Below are positions 35,001-45,123 of a stretch of DNA of 64,000 bases, in pieces. The translations under genes and the position numbers were made by a program. Location of the stretch: contig NC_085131.1 in the NCBI RefSeq assembly GCF_030269925.1, positions 5,193,501 to 5,257,500 on the forward strand, in the 5' to 3' direction. Under the pieces are notes generated by a model. The model worked only from the letters and a program-made list of their open reading frames with translations. It did no database searches and was not told where the DNA came from. How positions within the stretch are numbered: position 1 is the stretch's first letter; each line of letters opens with the position of its first letter. The stretch comes from Bombyx mori. Lineage: Eukaryota > Arthropoda > Insecta > Lepidoptera > Bombycidae.

Positions 35001-36196
35001 TGTCTTACAGGCCTGTTATCGCTCGCGGCGGAAGATACAGGCTTAGAACTAGCAAAGTTTGATTTTATTCTATGTTGCTGTGCCGGTCTATCAAAAGCTC
35101 TGCGACTACATTGATACGTAAAGTGCCCGGTGCCACGACAAATGCGGCATCTGTTGTTCGTATGACTGTTAACGTTCCTATTGAAGCCGTGGTTTGACGG
35201 CTGACATGTGCCTACATTTTTAACGGAACGAACAGCATTGTTGGAGTTGGCATTAGTTTTGGGTTTAACAAACGCGGACAAAAACTCGACTAATTGTTTT
35301 GACGATGGCTTGGAGTTGACCGTTGCAGCTTTAATGAGGGGATCGGTAATGCCCCGTGCAATAATGGCAACTTTCAACTCTTCTGACAATCCCGTGACGA
35401 CATTCAAGCGTAGAAGCGACTTACTCGCGTATTCCGCGTATGTAACAAATCTATCCGAGCTCGTATTCATTACGTCATATAATATAGTAGCTAAATCGAT
35501 CTTACGTGGACATAATGATCTGAACTCGCTTTTAAAATTGCTCCATGAACGGTCACTTGTTACCCATTCATTGAGCCATGACCTAGCATCTCCGCGCAAA
35601 CTACCGCCTACTCGCCCAAGGCATTCCTCATCGGCCCAAGCATTTATTTCTTTAGCACGATCAACTTCCGCACTCCATACGTCAAAATCATGCACACTTG
35701 GATTGAAAGGAGAAATATAGTAATTTTGAGACCTTACTTTAGATAGCGCCTGTAATGCTCCAACAATCCTGTCCGTGACGTCCTCTTGTTGACCAGCATC
35801 GCTACCCTGGCCCACCGACTTTGATGACGCTACTCCAGCGGTCTCAAGCGTGTTACTTCCTGTGACGTGGTGAGTCGTTGATGCTGGAGGCAAAGATAAC
35901 TGCGCGTGGCGTTCGGTATCCGAGCGTGACGGCGTGTTACTATTAGACGGTACCGGTAGAGTGCCTTCTATAGCCGTTAATTTCGCGAGTATATGGTTCA
36001 AAGTACGCCCGCGGGAACCATGCCAGGAGTCATCACGTCGCGTAGGTGTCTCGCTACTCCTGCTTATAGAACGATCGCGACGCTTAGGCATGGACGGTGA
36101 TTTGCGCAACCGACTCCTAGATCGAGAACTCGAACGGTCACGATGGCGTTGATGAGAACGGTCGCGTCTCTCTCCTCTAGATCGACGTCCCGTCAT
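34868..36196 (-). CDS. gag: Gag, 442 residues
   Basis: Structural protein that would form the particle packaging element RNA. The N-terminus is Arg/Ser-rich (RSHQRHRDRSSSRSRSR, about residues 13-35). A capsid-like region with DARSWLNEWV and FKSEFRSLCP spans about 150-300. Two CCHC zinc knuckles sit at 350-363 and 400-413, each matching C-x2-C-x4-H-x4-C. The ATG at 36196 is the first after the primer site and lies 35 bases from the LTR. The last 44 codons overlap pol in the -1 frame, and the heptamer A-AAT-TTT (34901-34907) is in the correct phase for -1 slippage. No internal stops. Confidence 0.92.
   Translation of the reverse strand: MTGRRSRGERRDRSHQRHRDRSSSRSRSRLRKSPSMPKRRDRSISRSSETPTRRDDSWHGSRGRTLNHILAKLTAIEGTLPVPSNSNTPSRSDTERHAQLSLPPASTTHHVTGSNTLETAGVASSKSVGQGSDAGQQEDVTDRIVGALQALSKVRSQNYYISPFNPSVHDFDVWSAEVDRAKEINAWADEECLGRVGGSLRGDARSWLNEWVTSDRSWSNFKSEFRSLCPRKIDLATILYDVMNTSSDRFVTYAEYASKSLLRLNVVTGLSEELKVAIIARGITDPLIKAATVNSKPSSKQLVEFLSAFVKPKTNANSNNAVRSVKNVGTCQPSNHGFNRNVNSHTNNRCRICRGTGHFTYQCSRRAFDRPAQQHRIKSNFASSKPVSSAASDNRPVRQCSFCKRLGHTVDNCFQKQRSDAFNGRSVTEVNFCSDSKPDVQT
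34901..34907 (-). promoter_or_regulatory. Programmed -1 frameshift heptamer AAATTTT
   Basis: In gag phase the codons are GTA-AAT-TTT-TGC (V-N-F-C). Slippage back one base gives AAA-TTT-TTG (K-F-L), which is in the pol frame (RSKFLLRLEAG). This fits the X-XXY-YYZ rule exactly. A second copy at 33602-33608 results from the internal duplication. Confidence 0.75.
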
Positions 36197-36213
36197 CTTT
36201 TTAAAAACACGTG

Positions 36214-36231
36214 GTTCGATCCCACTTCTGA
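36214..36231 (-). promoter_or_regulatory. Primer-binding site, tRNA-Leu-like
   Basis: In element sense, TCAGAAGTGGGATCGAAC directly follows the 5' LTR. Its complement resembles the T-arm and 3' acceptor side of a leucine tRNA. The usual TGG complementary to the tRNA CCA end is not present; the LTR end TAATA occupies those positions. The element at 55976 has the same first 14 bases. Confidence 0.65.
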
Positions 36232-36485
36232 TATTATCGACCAGAAGTGAGGAAGTTAAAAAAAACAGAGAGAAATTACATAGAACTAGAACACAATATA
36301 TTTTAGTAGGTAAATAGCGAAAACTAACAAAATGGCTTTAATCTACTGTTAACAAAACTTAAAATTACACAAGTCTCGACAAGAACCGCCACGCACGAAC
36401 GCCACGCACAAAAATAAGGGGCGAAGGGCACCGAAGGCTCGCTTTTATAGTGTTTCCGGTCGGGGGTTGCCTGGACTCGGTAATA
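36232..36485 (-). repeat. 5' LTR of the gypsy element (254 bp)
   Basis: Identical by eye to 29739-29992. The TATAAAA promoter box (TTTTATA at 36443-36449 on the plus strand) lies about 40 bases into the LTR in element sense. The U3 part is therefore very short. Confidence 0.93.
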
Positions 36486-36489
36486 ATAC

Positions 36490-36964
36490 TATAACTTTGC
36501 TATTAACTTTAATTTTTTTGTTATGTACTGCTTATTTAAAGTTTTTTTTATTAATTTGTTGGCAACATTTTTGCAATGTACCTATAGTGCAATATATTGC
36601 GTATTTGCCTTTTATTGTTTTTATAAACGCTGACTAAATCATTTTATACATTAAAAATAAAACATATCACAGAGTAATGGTCTTACGATAAAGGTATTGA
36701 TGCGAGCCTGGGATCCCAAAAACTATATCTCTGAATTCGGAGAGCTTACATTCGCTAAATGTTCACAAACTACGAACTAAAATACAAACAGCCTCCATCC
36801 TACATCATCAACTTACATCAAAACAAACAGAAAACATAATTGACTAGTTACCGTATGTATGTAAATAGCGTATTATACCCGAGATGTATTCCTAATTCTG
36901 TATTAGTTTTAAGCTCGGTAGGAGTTTTTTTACATGCAATATCACAAAATGGAAATCAGGGCTT
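36490..36964. other. AT-rich spacer
   Basis: No supported feature. Confidence 0.4.
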
Positions 36965-37205
36965 TACTGGTGGTAAGACCTCTTGTAAGTCCGCACGGGT
37001 ATGTACCACCACCCCGCCTATTTCTGCCGTGAAGCAGTAATGCGTTTCGGTTTGAAGGGTGGGGCAGCCGTTGTAACAGAGACCTTATAACTTATATCTC
37101 AAAATGGGTGACGTATTTACGTTGTAGATGTCTATGGGCTCCAGTAACCACTTAACACCAGGTGGGCTGTGAGCTCGTCCAACCATCTAAGCAATAAAAA
37201 AAAAC
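36965..37205 (+). mobile_element. Bm1 SINE, 5'-truncated
   Basis: ACTGGTGGTAAGACCTC start to ATCTAAGCAATAAAAAAAAA. A short deletion removes the ACTATACT block. Confidence 0.92.
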
Positions 37206-38170
37206 AGTCTAAAATTTTATCGCTAAAGAAATTTCCGGAGACTCAGTAATGGGCAGCGGTGCCCTTGGAATTGGTAACATCCATGAGGGAAATAACCATT
37301 TTGACTATGAGGCAGTATGCTTGTCAACCTAAAAAGGCAATTAAAAAAACAATTAACGGTATGTATGGCCATTTAAAAAGTACGAATTCAACCTTATTTA
37401 CTGTACATGAAATATTTATGACATTCTCTTTGAAAATCGAATGAAAATAACCATTTATAAGAACGACTGTAGGGCGGGCGACAAGTCTTCAATTCTCCGA
37501 CAAAAACACCATAGAAAAACAACGCGAAAACACACACATTACCGATTCCATTCGTCGGACAAATAATAACGTTTGACTGGGGACGACGTAGCAACTGAAC
37601 CAAAACAAAATTAGACAAAAAGAAAACGAACGGTCCTGCTAAAATCCTCGTGACGTCACCTGAACGAATTAATCGTCATCTCTGTTCCTCCTCAAAGGTT
37701 TTACGGTGTTGTGGTCTTTCGTCTCTTTCTATTAAGGGAGGCAATTGACCTATTTTCGTGCGACATGCAATAATTTCACGAAGGGTCCGCGTTATATACT
37801 TATAGATCAGAGTGCACATTCTTTGGAGTGACCACGTGACTGTTGTTGTCGTCGCCTCGTTTCATAAATAATTTTTATGTTCTTGTCACTTAATAGTTAG
37901 AAATATGGTTTGTCGTTTGCATTATGCTATGCTCCTGACTCGGCTGTTGTCCATTTGCGTCAGTAATCTTCGTGAACCGCGGTAACGCTTGCCATCTGAA
38001 TTGATATTTTGACCCACAATAATTATTGAAGAGCGTAGTTAAAAGGGTGGGCAGCGGCTTGGTATCCATGAGTGGACGTCAGCAATCGACATTTGCATCA
38101 GCCGTTTTTATTTGATAGTTAGTAATAGTTTTATCTTTATCAATTGTCAAATGTCAAAGTAAATAAAAAA
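37206..38170. other. Unannotated
   Basis: No supported gene. Sequence near 38050-38080 (GGGTGGGCAGCGGCTTGG) faintly recalls the LINE tail region at 41693. Confidence 0.35.
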
Positions 38171-38579
38171 ATCGGTTGTCTGTAAAGTCGGTTTACTGAC
38201 GATAGTTGAACGTGACAACGTCATAAGAAAATACTGATGGAATGGTTTAATTTTTCAGTTATCGCAATTATCGTTGCTATAAACAATTGACACCATATTC
38301 ACTTTTCACTGAACTTCATACTTGACGAAAACATGTAAATGTATTATTGTATAGCAGCTGTCCACGCGGATGCATCGCTCACTCAAGTAGGAGAGAGACA
38401 GATGTCGAACGCTGCCGAACGCGGAGGCCGATTGTGCCTCTTTGTCGCTCGTTGCGCGCTCTCGCTAGCACTTCAAGCCTTAAATGGAACGCCTCAGAGC
38501 GAGGTAACGCCGCATGAGTGATGTTTTTTCGTGCGTGCAGCCGGCTCCATCGAATTATAAGACGTTGTCATATCAAAAA
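38171..38579 (+). repeat. Unclassified dispersed repeat, copy A
   Basis: One of three copies within 5.4 kb (also 42345 and 43092). It starts ATCGGTTGTCTGTAAAGTCG and ends GACGTTGTCATATC. Near each end is TGACAACGTC-WTAA in inverted orientation (38213 and 38570), like terminal inverted repeats. The body contains a GC-rich block (CGAACGCTGCCGAACGCGG) with a 60-codon frame that I regard as fortuitous. Superfamily unknown. Confidence 0.75.
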
Positions 38580-39049
38580 TACAAAATGAAACCATCATTT
38601 CATCTTCATCTTCATTAATAATGTAAAGAAAAACTATGAAATACTGCAAACGGTGAGCACATGTGAACACTTAACGGACAAAAATGAAAAATAATAATAA
38701 ATAATTGTTGTTAATTCCACCTATTGCAATAAGCGTCAAATCTACCGGTTTTTCTTTTTAAAAGACGACATTTCATAAACTCCCGTGTCAGGGCTGTGCC
38801 ACTTATTATATCTTGATATTTACATAATAAACGTAATAAAATGTAACCGGAATTACACACAGAGAGAGGGCTGCCACGCTCGAGTGAGAATCGGCTAAAT
38901 TGCGTTTCCGCGTATAAATGTCACGCGATGTGTTTAACATTGCACAATGCTGCTAGAATTGGCTTCTTTTGAATTTTTTTTTATAGGGAGCAAGGCGCCT
39001 TTTCCGTTCGTACTCCACCTTGTGACTTCTTTCCCTACCTATTCACTGG
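38580..39049. other. AT-rich spacer
   Basis: No supported feature. Confidence 0.4.
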
Positions 39050-39345
39050 TTTTTTTTTTTTGATCAGAAGGAAATCGCCGGACTTCCGCCCTCCACTGGG
39101 GATGGGACATGTCGGAGTCGAACCGACTAAAACTTCCTGTCGCTCAACAACCCACGTCCGAACCTCGCATGAGATAGAATTCATGAAAAGGCAAAGGGGG
39201 GAAAGTGAAGCGTTTAGTGCGAAGGTCATCTCTCCCATCTCCCTCCCCCTCGGGACGCCGGACCGGTGGTCGTCCATGCCACCACCACCAGCCCTCTCGG
39301 TCGGCAGGCTATCCGAAGTCCGCCTAGATGACGTCGGTTATTCTT
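39050..39345 (-). mobile_element. R1-like LINE 3' UTR fragment
   Basis: Minus-strand poly(A) (T-run at 39050-39060) followed by the 3' UTR also seen at 3768: GAAATCGCCGGACTTCCGCC, GTCGGAGTCGAACCGACTAA and GTCGGCAGGCTATCCGAAG. Homology ends near 39340, so the copy stops within the UTR. Confidence 0.75.
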
Positions 39346-39384
39346 CTCAGTCGCATGCACTCTTGATAGAGTGGTCGTGGTCAT

Positions 39385-39480
39385 CACTTCGGGTGGTGGT
39401 GCACCAGCACCACATTTCGAGAGCATCTATCCTCTTTTTCTCACTTTCTCTCAATGTCCAGCTCTCAGCAGCATAGAGAA
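39385..39480 (-). mobile_element. RTE-like reverse transcriptase fragment
   Basis: The minus strand reads ESWTLRESEKKRIDALEMWC, the E-WTL---E-KR--A-EMWCW block after the RT palm in RTE-type LINEs. Only about 30 residues are present, next to the R1-like UTR. Confidence 0.6.
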
Positions 39481-40116
39481 AAATGGGGAATTGGTTAAAG
39501 AAATTAATATTATTATAAATTAAATTAAAATCTAGAAATATATTCTGTACATTATGTATAACATTAGCTCATTATAAAGACACAAAATGTAGGTACTATC
39601 AAAATTATATTAAAATATATTATATACTTAAAGCAGTATACTTGTTAAAATTCAGTAACATAATAAAAAAAAAATCGTTACAAAAAAAAGAAATTTCTAA
39701 AATAAGAAACACGTTTTTGATAAAATAAAAGAAGTCCATATTCGTTTACTTTGAAATAGAACTCGGCCCACGGAAATGTCATAGGAATTACTGGCGCGAT
39801 TCTTCACAGTTTTAGTTTGGTCCAGCTCGAGACACGTGACCGGAAGCCGGAACGAGCGTTGCGGCGCCGTCGTCACTTCCGGCGTCTTCATTGACATTCG
39901 AAAAAATTTAGGTCACACGATATTTTCTCGTTTATGGGCGTTATTCCAATGAGATCTATGTCCGTTAATCGCTTGGCAATCTTTGAGTTATAAACACGAG
40001 TATGAATGATGTTCTTGAGGCTCACAGAGTTTATAAAAAAACTACACCGTAAATCAGTGTAATCGCAATGTTTCTTATAGACAAAATCAATTAAAAGCAG
40101 AACTACGTTTATATAA
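39481..40116. other. AT-rich spacer
   Basis: No supported feature. Confidence 0.4.
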
Positions 40117-40320
40117 TCTTTATATAATATATATTTCTTCTGTGCGTGTGTTTGTCACTGAACTCCTTCTAAGCGGCTGGACCGATTGGAATGATTCTTA
40201 TGCGTTTGGGTAGCACCCTGGATGGTTTAGATTCACAAACCAGCCCGGCAAATGGCAATGCCAGTGCAGTCGGTATCTAGGTTATTTATATGGCAAAACA
40301 ATATTTGCCGGTCCAGCTAG
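40117..40320 (+). mobile_element. Short non-autonomous Helitron, 204 bp
   Basis: TCTTTATATAATATATATTT start, TTTCTTCTGTGCGTGTGTTT and GGCTGGACCGATTGG segments, and a GCCGGTCCAGCTAG end followed by T. A different family from the 492 and 13119 elements. Confidence 0.8.
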
Positions 40321-40435
40321 TATATTTATAAAATGCTAACATTAAATAGCAAAGTAATATTTTTACTATTAGAATATTTATTGCGGTAATTGTGGACAGT
40401 AATAAAATTGGCAATACCGATTCGATGGTATTTTT

Positions 40436-40518
40436 AGGTGGCATTTACTTTGTTGATGTCCACGGGCTCTGTTGGCCACTTAACACCGGATAAGCCGTGA
40501 GCTCATATATAAAAAATC
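40436..40518 (+). mobile_element. Degenerate Bm1 3' end
   Basis: GGTGGCATTTACTTTGTTGA and CCACTTAACACCGGATAAGC, then CGTGAGCTCATATATAAAAAA, keep the order of the Bm1 tail with many changes. Confidence 0.6.
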
Positions 40519-41187
40519 TGATGATCCGTGAGCTAGATCTAACAATGATATATAAAGTTAACATTAATTACTTTAATAACTTATTGTAATATTGTTCCAG
40601 AGAGTTATGTGGGTTTGTAAAAAAACAATAGCATATTTTCTTTAATTCGTAGAAGTTTAAGTATTCAATTTAATTATAATTAAATATTAATCAATAATAT
40701 TAATTAAACAAATATTATTATAACTTAATAACAAATAATTATCGGAATTAAAACCACGAGTCTGACCAGAATAAATTAATTTTTAATTGTAGTTTGTTTA
40801 GTAGCAATGTTAACAATACTTTACACCATTTATTACTACTACAATGTATGAATATATTTAACATAACTGACTATTTTAATAAAACAAGCGCAAATAAACT
40901 ATGGGCTATTATTAGCTCTCAATATCAGATCGTATGAACGTCCCAATACTTTCTTACGCCACATTATTTTTATAGTCTGAGCGTTAATACCTTCATTTAC
41001 TATACACTTTCAGATTTTAGTAAAAGTGGTGTAACATATTGTGGACCTACCCAAATAGATACCGCAGTACTGGAAATTTGAATAATAATTTTATTAAGCA
41101 ATTGTTAATTTAATGATTGTAAAATCAGTAGAGTAGAAATAAATCGATATCGCCGTAAACTCATATCTGAAAAAAAGCTCATGAAAA
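40519..41187. other. Very AT-rich spacer
   Basis: No supported feature. Confidence 0.4.
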
Positions 41188-41358
41188 ATTTGAAGGGTGG
41201 GGCAGCCGTTGTAACTATACTTGAGACCTTAGAACTTATATCTCAAAGTCAGTCGCGCATTTACGTCGTAGATGTCTATGGGCTCCAGTAACCACTTCAC
41301 ACCAGGTGGGCTGTGAGCTCGTCCACCCACCTAAGCAATAAAAAATAAAATAAAAAAT
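41188..41358 (+). mobile_element. Bm1 SINE, 3' part only
   Basis: Starts TTTGAAGGGTGGGGCAGCCG and runs to CCACCTAAGCAATAAAAAAT. It ends directly beside the LINE at 41363. Confidence 0.92.
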
Positions 41359-41362
41359 CGGC

Positions 41363-41808
41363 GTTCATTCATAGTGCACGATATTATTTGGAGCCTCTGG
41401 GTCTACGGAGGGACTTCGGTTCCCTCTGTATTTTGTACCGTATGTTCCATGGGGAGTGCTCTGAGGAATTGTTCGAGATGATACCAGCATCTCGTTTTTA
41501 CCATCGCACCGCCCGCCACCGGAGTAGAGTTCATCCATACTACCTGGAGCCACTGCGGTCATCCACAGTGCGTTTCCAGAGATCTTTTTTGCCACGTACC
41601 ATCCGGCTATGGAATGAGCTCCCCTCCACGGTGTTTCCCGAGCGCTATGACATGTCCTTCTTCAAACGAGGCTTATGGAGAGTATTAAGCGGTAGGCAGC
41701 GGCTTGGCTCTGCCCCTGGCATTGTTGAAGTCCATGGGCGACGGTAACCACTCACCATCAGGTGGGCCGTATGCCCGTCTGCCTACAAAGGCAATAAAAA
41801 AAAAAAAA
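41363..41808 (+). mobile_element. LINE 3' end, 5'-truncated, with poly(A)
   Basis: Encodes the C-terminus of a non-LTR polyprotein from at least 41388 to 41747: YRMFHGECSEELFEMIPASR, then FLPRTIRLWNELPSTVFP and LWRVLSGRQRLGSAPG. The LWN-LPS-VFP signature is very common in moth LINEs; I am not certain of the clade. The stop is followed by a short UTR (CCACTCACCATCAGGTGGGC, CTACAAAGGCAATAAAA) and a long A-run at 41794-41813. The UTR resembles the Bm1 tail. Confidence 0.85.
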
Positions 41809-42344
41809 AAAAAATATTAATAATCCTTGTATTTTACTTGTATACTCTTCGTTGTATATAACTGAATAGCATAAATTAGAAAAAAAAAAGTATGTAAATA
41901 ATGTAAACATAACAGTTAACACATGTGCTCTCTAATCAATTTTAGTTTATAGTTCATGACTTTATAAGGAAAAAACATTGTGACGAACAACATCGTGACT
42001 TTACAAAATTGCATGATCTACATGGAAACAAATATCACTCAATTTGAGTTCTAAAATGACGTGTTACAAATTTTTCCTCATGATTTGGGTCATAAAGTGA
42101 CGTTTGCACTTAGGAAAAAATTTACATTCGATGATCAGAATTGTACTGACGTATTACACCATCCGGAATCACAGCCTCCTCCCATTCCGCTTTATTTGTT
42201 ACGCGCACAACACGTTGGTCAACAAAACACAAAATTTGGCCCTGAACTGCAGGGGAGATCGAAAGTTTTTCATTACTCGTAATATAAAAATTACGCATTA
42301 AACATGAGGCAAAGCGAGTTTTCCCTAATGCTGTTTAAATTTTT
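41809..42344. other. AT-rich spacer
   Basis: No supported feature. Confidence 0.4.
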
Positions 42345-42748
42345 GACGTGACAATGTCTTATAATTCGATGGAGCCGGCTGCACGCACGAAAAAACATGA
42401 CTCGTGCGGCATTACCTCGCTCTGAGGCGTTCCATTTAAGGCTTGAAGTGCAAGCGAGAGCGCGCAACGAGCGACAAAGAGGCACAATCGGCCTCCGCGT
42501 TCGGCAGCGTTCGACATCTGTCTCTCTCCTACTTGAGTGAGCGATGCATCCGCGTGGACAGCTGCTATACAATAATACATTTACATGTTTTCGTCAAGTA
42601 TGAAGTTCAGTGAAAAATGGATGTGGTGTCAATTGCTTATAACAACGATAATTGCGATAATTGAAAAATAAAACCATTCCATCAGTATTTTCTTATGATG
42701 TTGTCACGTTCAACTATCGTCAGTAAACCGACTTAACAGACAACCGAT
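42345..42748 (-). repeat. Unclassified dispersed repeat, copy B (inverted)
   Basis: Reverse complement of copy A over its full length, including the central TGTATAGCAGCTGTCCACGC block and both terminal segments. It lies about 340 bp from copy C in opposite orientation. Confidence 0.75.
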
Positions 42749-43091
42749 TTTTTTATGTAGAAAAAGAAAAAAGGATATTTTTAGACTCACAACTTAAATT
42801 ACGAGTACATGTTCGACAAAGTCTAGATCATAACTTGATGAATCGAAGATGAATTAGAACGTGAAATCGCATGACGGTCGAGATGGGGAGATGCTAATGA
42901 TTTATGTTGTCACACTGAGAGGATTTGCTTGCCGTGATGAATGTTCCGGTAGGCTGTTCCCTAGAGCTTTTCTAATAAATGATAGGCTATTCGATGGCCT
43001 GCTTCTAGATGAAGCTCATTTATATTTCTTGATTTATCTAGAACTGTGGTTCCTAATCTGAAAGCTTGAGACAGAATGAATATAAAAAAAT
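42749..43091. other. Spacer between repeat copies B and C
   Basis: No supported feature. Confidence 0.35.
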
Positions 43092-43500
43092 ATCGGTTGT
43101 CTGTAAAGTCGGCTTACTGACGATAGTTGAACGTGACAACGTCATAAGAAAATACTGATGAAAAGGTTTCGTTTTTCAAAAGAAAATTTTAATTTTATTT
43201 GTTTGATAGATATTTTGTATGGATATAGAGAAGGAGGTAAATGGGAATCACTATTGAATTGATCAAGTTACATTTATTTGTACGCATAAATACAATTAAT
43301 CGCTCACTCAAGTAGGAGAGAGACAGATGACGAACGCTGCCGAATGCGGAGGCCAATTGTGCCTCTTTGTCGCTCGTTGCGCGCTCTCGCTTGCACTTCA
43401 AGCCTTAAATGGAACGCCTCAGAGCGAGGTTACTCTGCATGAGTCATCTTTTTTCGTGCGTGCAGCCGGCTCCATCAAATTATAAGACGTTGTCACGCCA
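43092..43500 (+). repeat. Unclassified dispersed repeat, copy C with a different centre
   Basis: Both ends match copies A and B (ATCGGTTGTCTGTAAAGTCG; TATAAGACGTTGTCACGCC), but from about 43175 to 43302 the central sequence is unrelated to that of A and B. Homology resumes at CGCTCACTCAAGTAGGAGAG. Confidence 0.72.
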
Positions 43501-44074
43501 AAAAATCTTGTGTATAAGATAGTTTTAACAATGAAACAAGGAAAAACAAAACAGTACAAGAGATGGTGTGACTGCAAAACCACAGCGAAGTACTAGTAGT
43601 TCCATTAGTCCCACAGCTATATGAACAGAATATTGGTATTTTATCACATAGCCTCAACTAATTATCGAGTCGTAGGTGATTAACGTCGCTAATGCCCAAC
43701 AACGGGAGAAATTAGATCGTTAGATTAAATCGAGGATAGATTTAAATCAATAAAAAGTAAAGCCTCCAAATTTTTATAACTGGTGTATTTTGTATTCAAT
43801 GCCAGACGAGAGTTTCTGCGCATCTCTTTGTGCATGATTACCCTGTCTATCTTGTAGTTGTACTAGAACATGACGCATTCAAGAAACAGCACGGAGGGTA
43901 GAATTACGTATGGTTAGATGCAAAAATGATCTCATAAAAATCACCACAGGCAAAATGAATCATATGACGACACGATTTTGGCTCACTATCCTTCTAATCT
44001 CAAGCGTTAATCGTGACCCATTGAGACTCAAAACGTAACGATTGCTAGTTAAACATAATCGGAAAACGATTGCG
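43501..44074. other. Unannotated
   Basis: No supported feature. Confidence 0.4.
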
Positions 44075-44345
44075 AAAACATATTTCTTCTTCTTCTTCTT
44101 CCAGTGCCTCTTCAATCCTGAAGGTTGGCCGTGTGGCTTTCTGTATTCCTTTCTGTCAGCAGCCAGCCGGAACAGCTGTTCGACGGAGGCAATACCGGTC
44201 CACTCCCGGATATTCCGGAGCCATGACTTTTTTCTTCGCCCAGCACGTCTCTTTCCGTCCACTTTGCCCATAATTATCAGCTGCAGCAGCATGTATCGAT
44301 CGTTCATGAGCACGTGGCCGAGATACTCTATCTTTATTTAAAAAC
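44075..44345 (-). mobile_element. LINE C-terminal fragment with (AAG)n tail
   Basis: The minus-strand frame reads MLLQLIIMGKVDGKRRAGRR, then KKSWLRNIREWTG and LFRLAADRKEY, matching the G+--G---GR++-SWL+N+--W conclusion common to RTE-like moth LINEs. The 3' end on this strand runs into (GAA)n (TTC repeats at 44086-44100), a trinucleotide tail. Confidence 0.7.
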
Positions 44346-44884
44346 ATATTTACAAATCCCATACTTTGGTTAAATGTATCCATCGAGATTTCTGAAAGCA
44401 AATAACGATATTTTTTTTCTCATTTCAGAGGCTGCCTACGTATAATAATATATCTGAACAACAAAATATTATCATAACTTATTTTTTGTACTTTAATATA
44501 CTTTGTTGTTGATACTTAATGGAACTCCGTCCCGGTATTATATCTAACAGAATCAAATTCGAAGGGAAATGTATTTGACATCTTTTTTTTTTCTTCAAAG
44601 TTTTTGCTGATTTACGCAATAAGAATTTCTTTCTTTGTAAAGCAATGATGTCACGGTACGTACCGTAATTAGAAATTATTAATTACGAAACTTCAATCGT
44701 CTTTCAAGTCACGGTACTCGTAATAGCAACATAAACCTAGTATTTACTAATACGGATGAATAAGACATTAATAACTCACTCATTAATACTCAGAAACTTG
44801 AAGTTGGTTGAAAATAATGGCTCTCGTACACTTTAGTTCTCAATGCGCAGTTAGTTAATGGTGGTACTGAACAGTTTCCGGCTA
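44346..44884. other. AT-rich spacer
   Basis: No supported feature. Confidence 0.4.
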
Positions 44885-45025
44885 TCATCATCATCATCAT
44901 CATCAGCTCTAGCAGTCTACTGCTGGACATAGGCTTCTACAATTGCCACCACGATCCTCGGCTTCTTTTATTCAGGTCTTGCCAGCCACCCTGTGTAGAT
45001 CGTTACTTCACTGATCCTGAGGTCA
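44885..45025 (-). mobile_element. RTE-type LINE 3' end with (GAT)n tail
   Basis: ATCATCATCATC (44885-44904) followed by the reverse complement of an RTE C-terminus (GTCTACTGCTGGACATAGGC encodes AYVQQ-like residues on the minus strand, as in the 18561 copy). CAGGTCTTGCCAGCC and GTAGATCGTTACTTCACTG match 28806-28935. Confidence 0.65.
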
Positions 45026-45123
45026 AAATTCTTAGCTTCTAAATAACTCAACCTCTAAATTAATGTTCATCCTCAATAATAGCCGATGAAATGGCTCCTT
45101 TGGTGGAATGCAGTCACTGATCA

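Larger units (their letters stand above)
32805..35402 (-). repeat. 1299-bp direct tandem duplication inside gag-pol
   Basis: Units 32805-34103 and 34104-35402 appear identical wherever compared (the two encoded gag C-termini and PR-RT starts match residue for residue). Each covers the last third of gag, the frameshift site, protease and the start of RT to the GKYI codons. The junction near 34103 joins RT sequence to gag sequence with only a 2-base overlap (AT), so it is non-homologous. The length is divisible by three, so frames are preserved. Confidence 0.93.
29735..36489 (-). mobile_element. Ty3/gypsy-type LTR retrotransposon with internal tandem duplication
   Basis: A 6747-bp element (29739-36485) on the minus strand, flanked by ATAC (29735-29738 and 36486-36489). 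Two 254-bp LTRs look identical base for base and begin TATTA and end TAATA. Order in the element's sense: LTR, tRNA-Leu-like primer site, gag, -1 frameshift site, PR-RT-RNase H, integrase, 3' hairpin, LTR. Integrase placed after RNase H defines the Ty3/gypsy order. No env frame is present. It is defective because of a 1299-bp internal duplication (units 32805-34103 and 34104-35402) and a break between RNase H and integrase near 31560. LTR identity implies recent insertion. Confidence 0.93.

Noticed and set aside
35208..35720. 170-codon plus-strand frame
   Set aside because: Antisense shadow of gag with no motif.
34868..36196. Arg/Ser-rich protein as a host splicing factor
   Set aside because: The zinc knuckles, position after a primer site and LTR, and overlap with pol identify it as gag.
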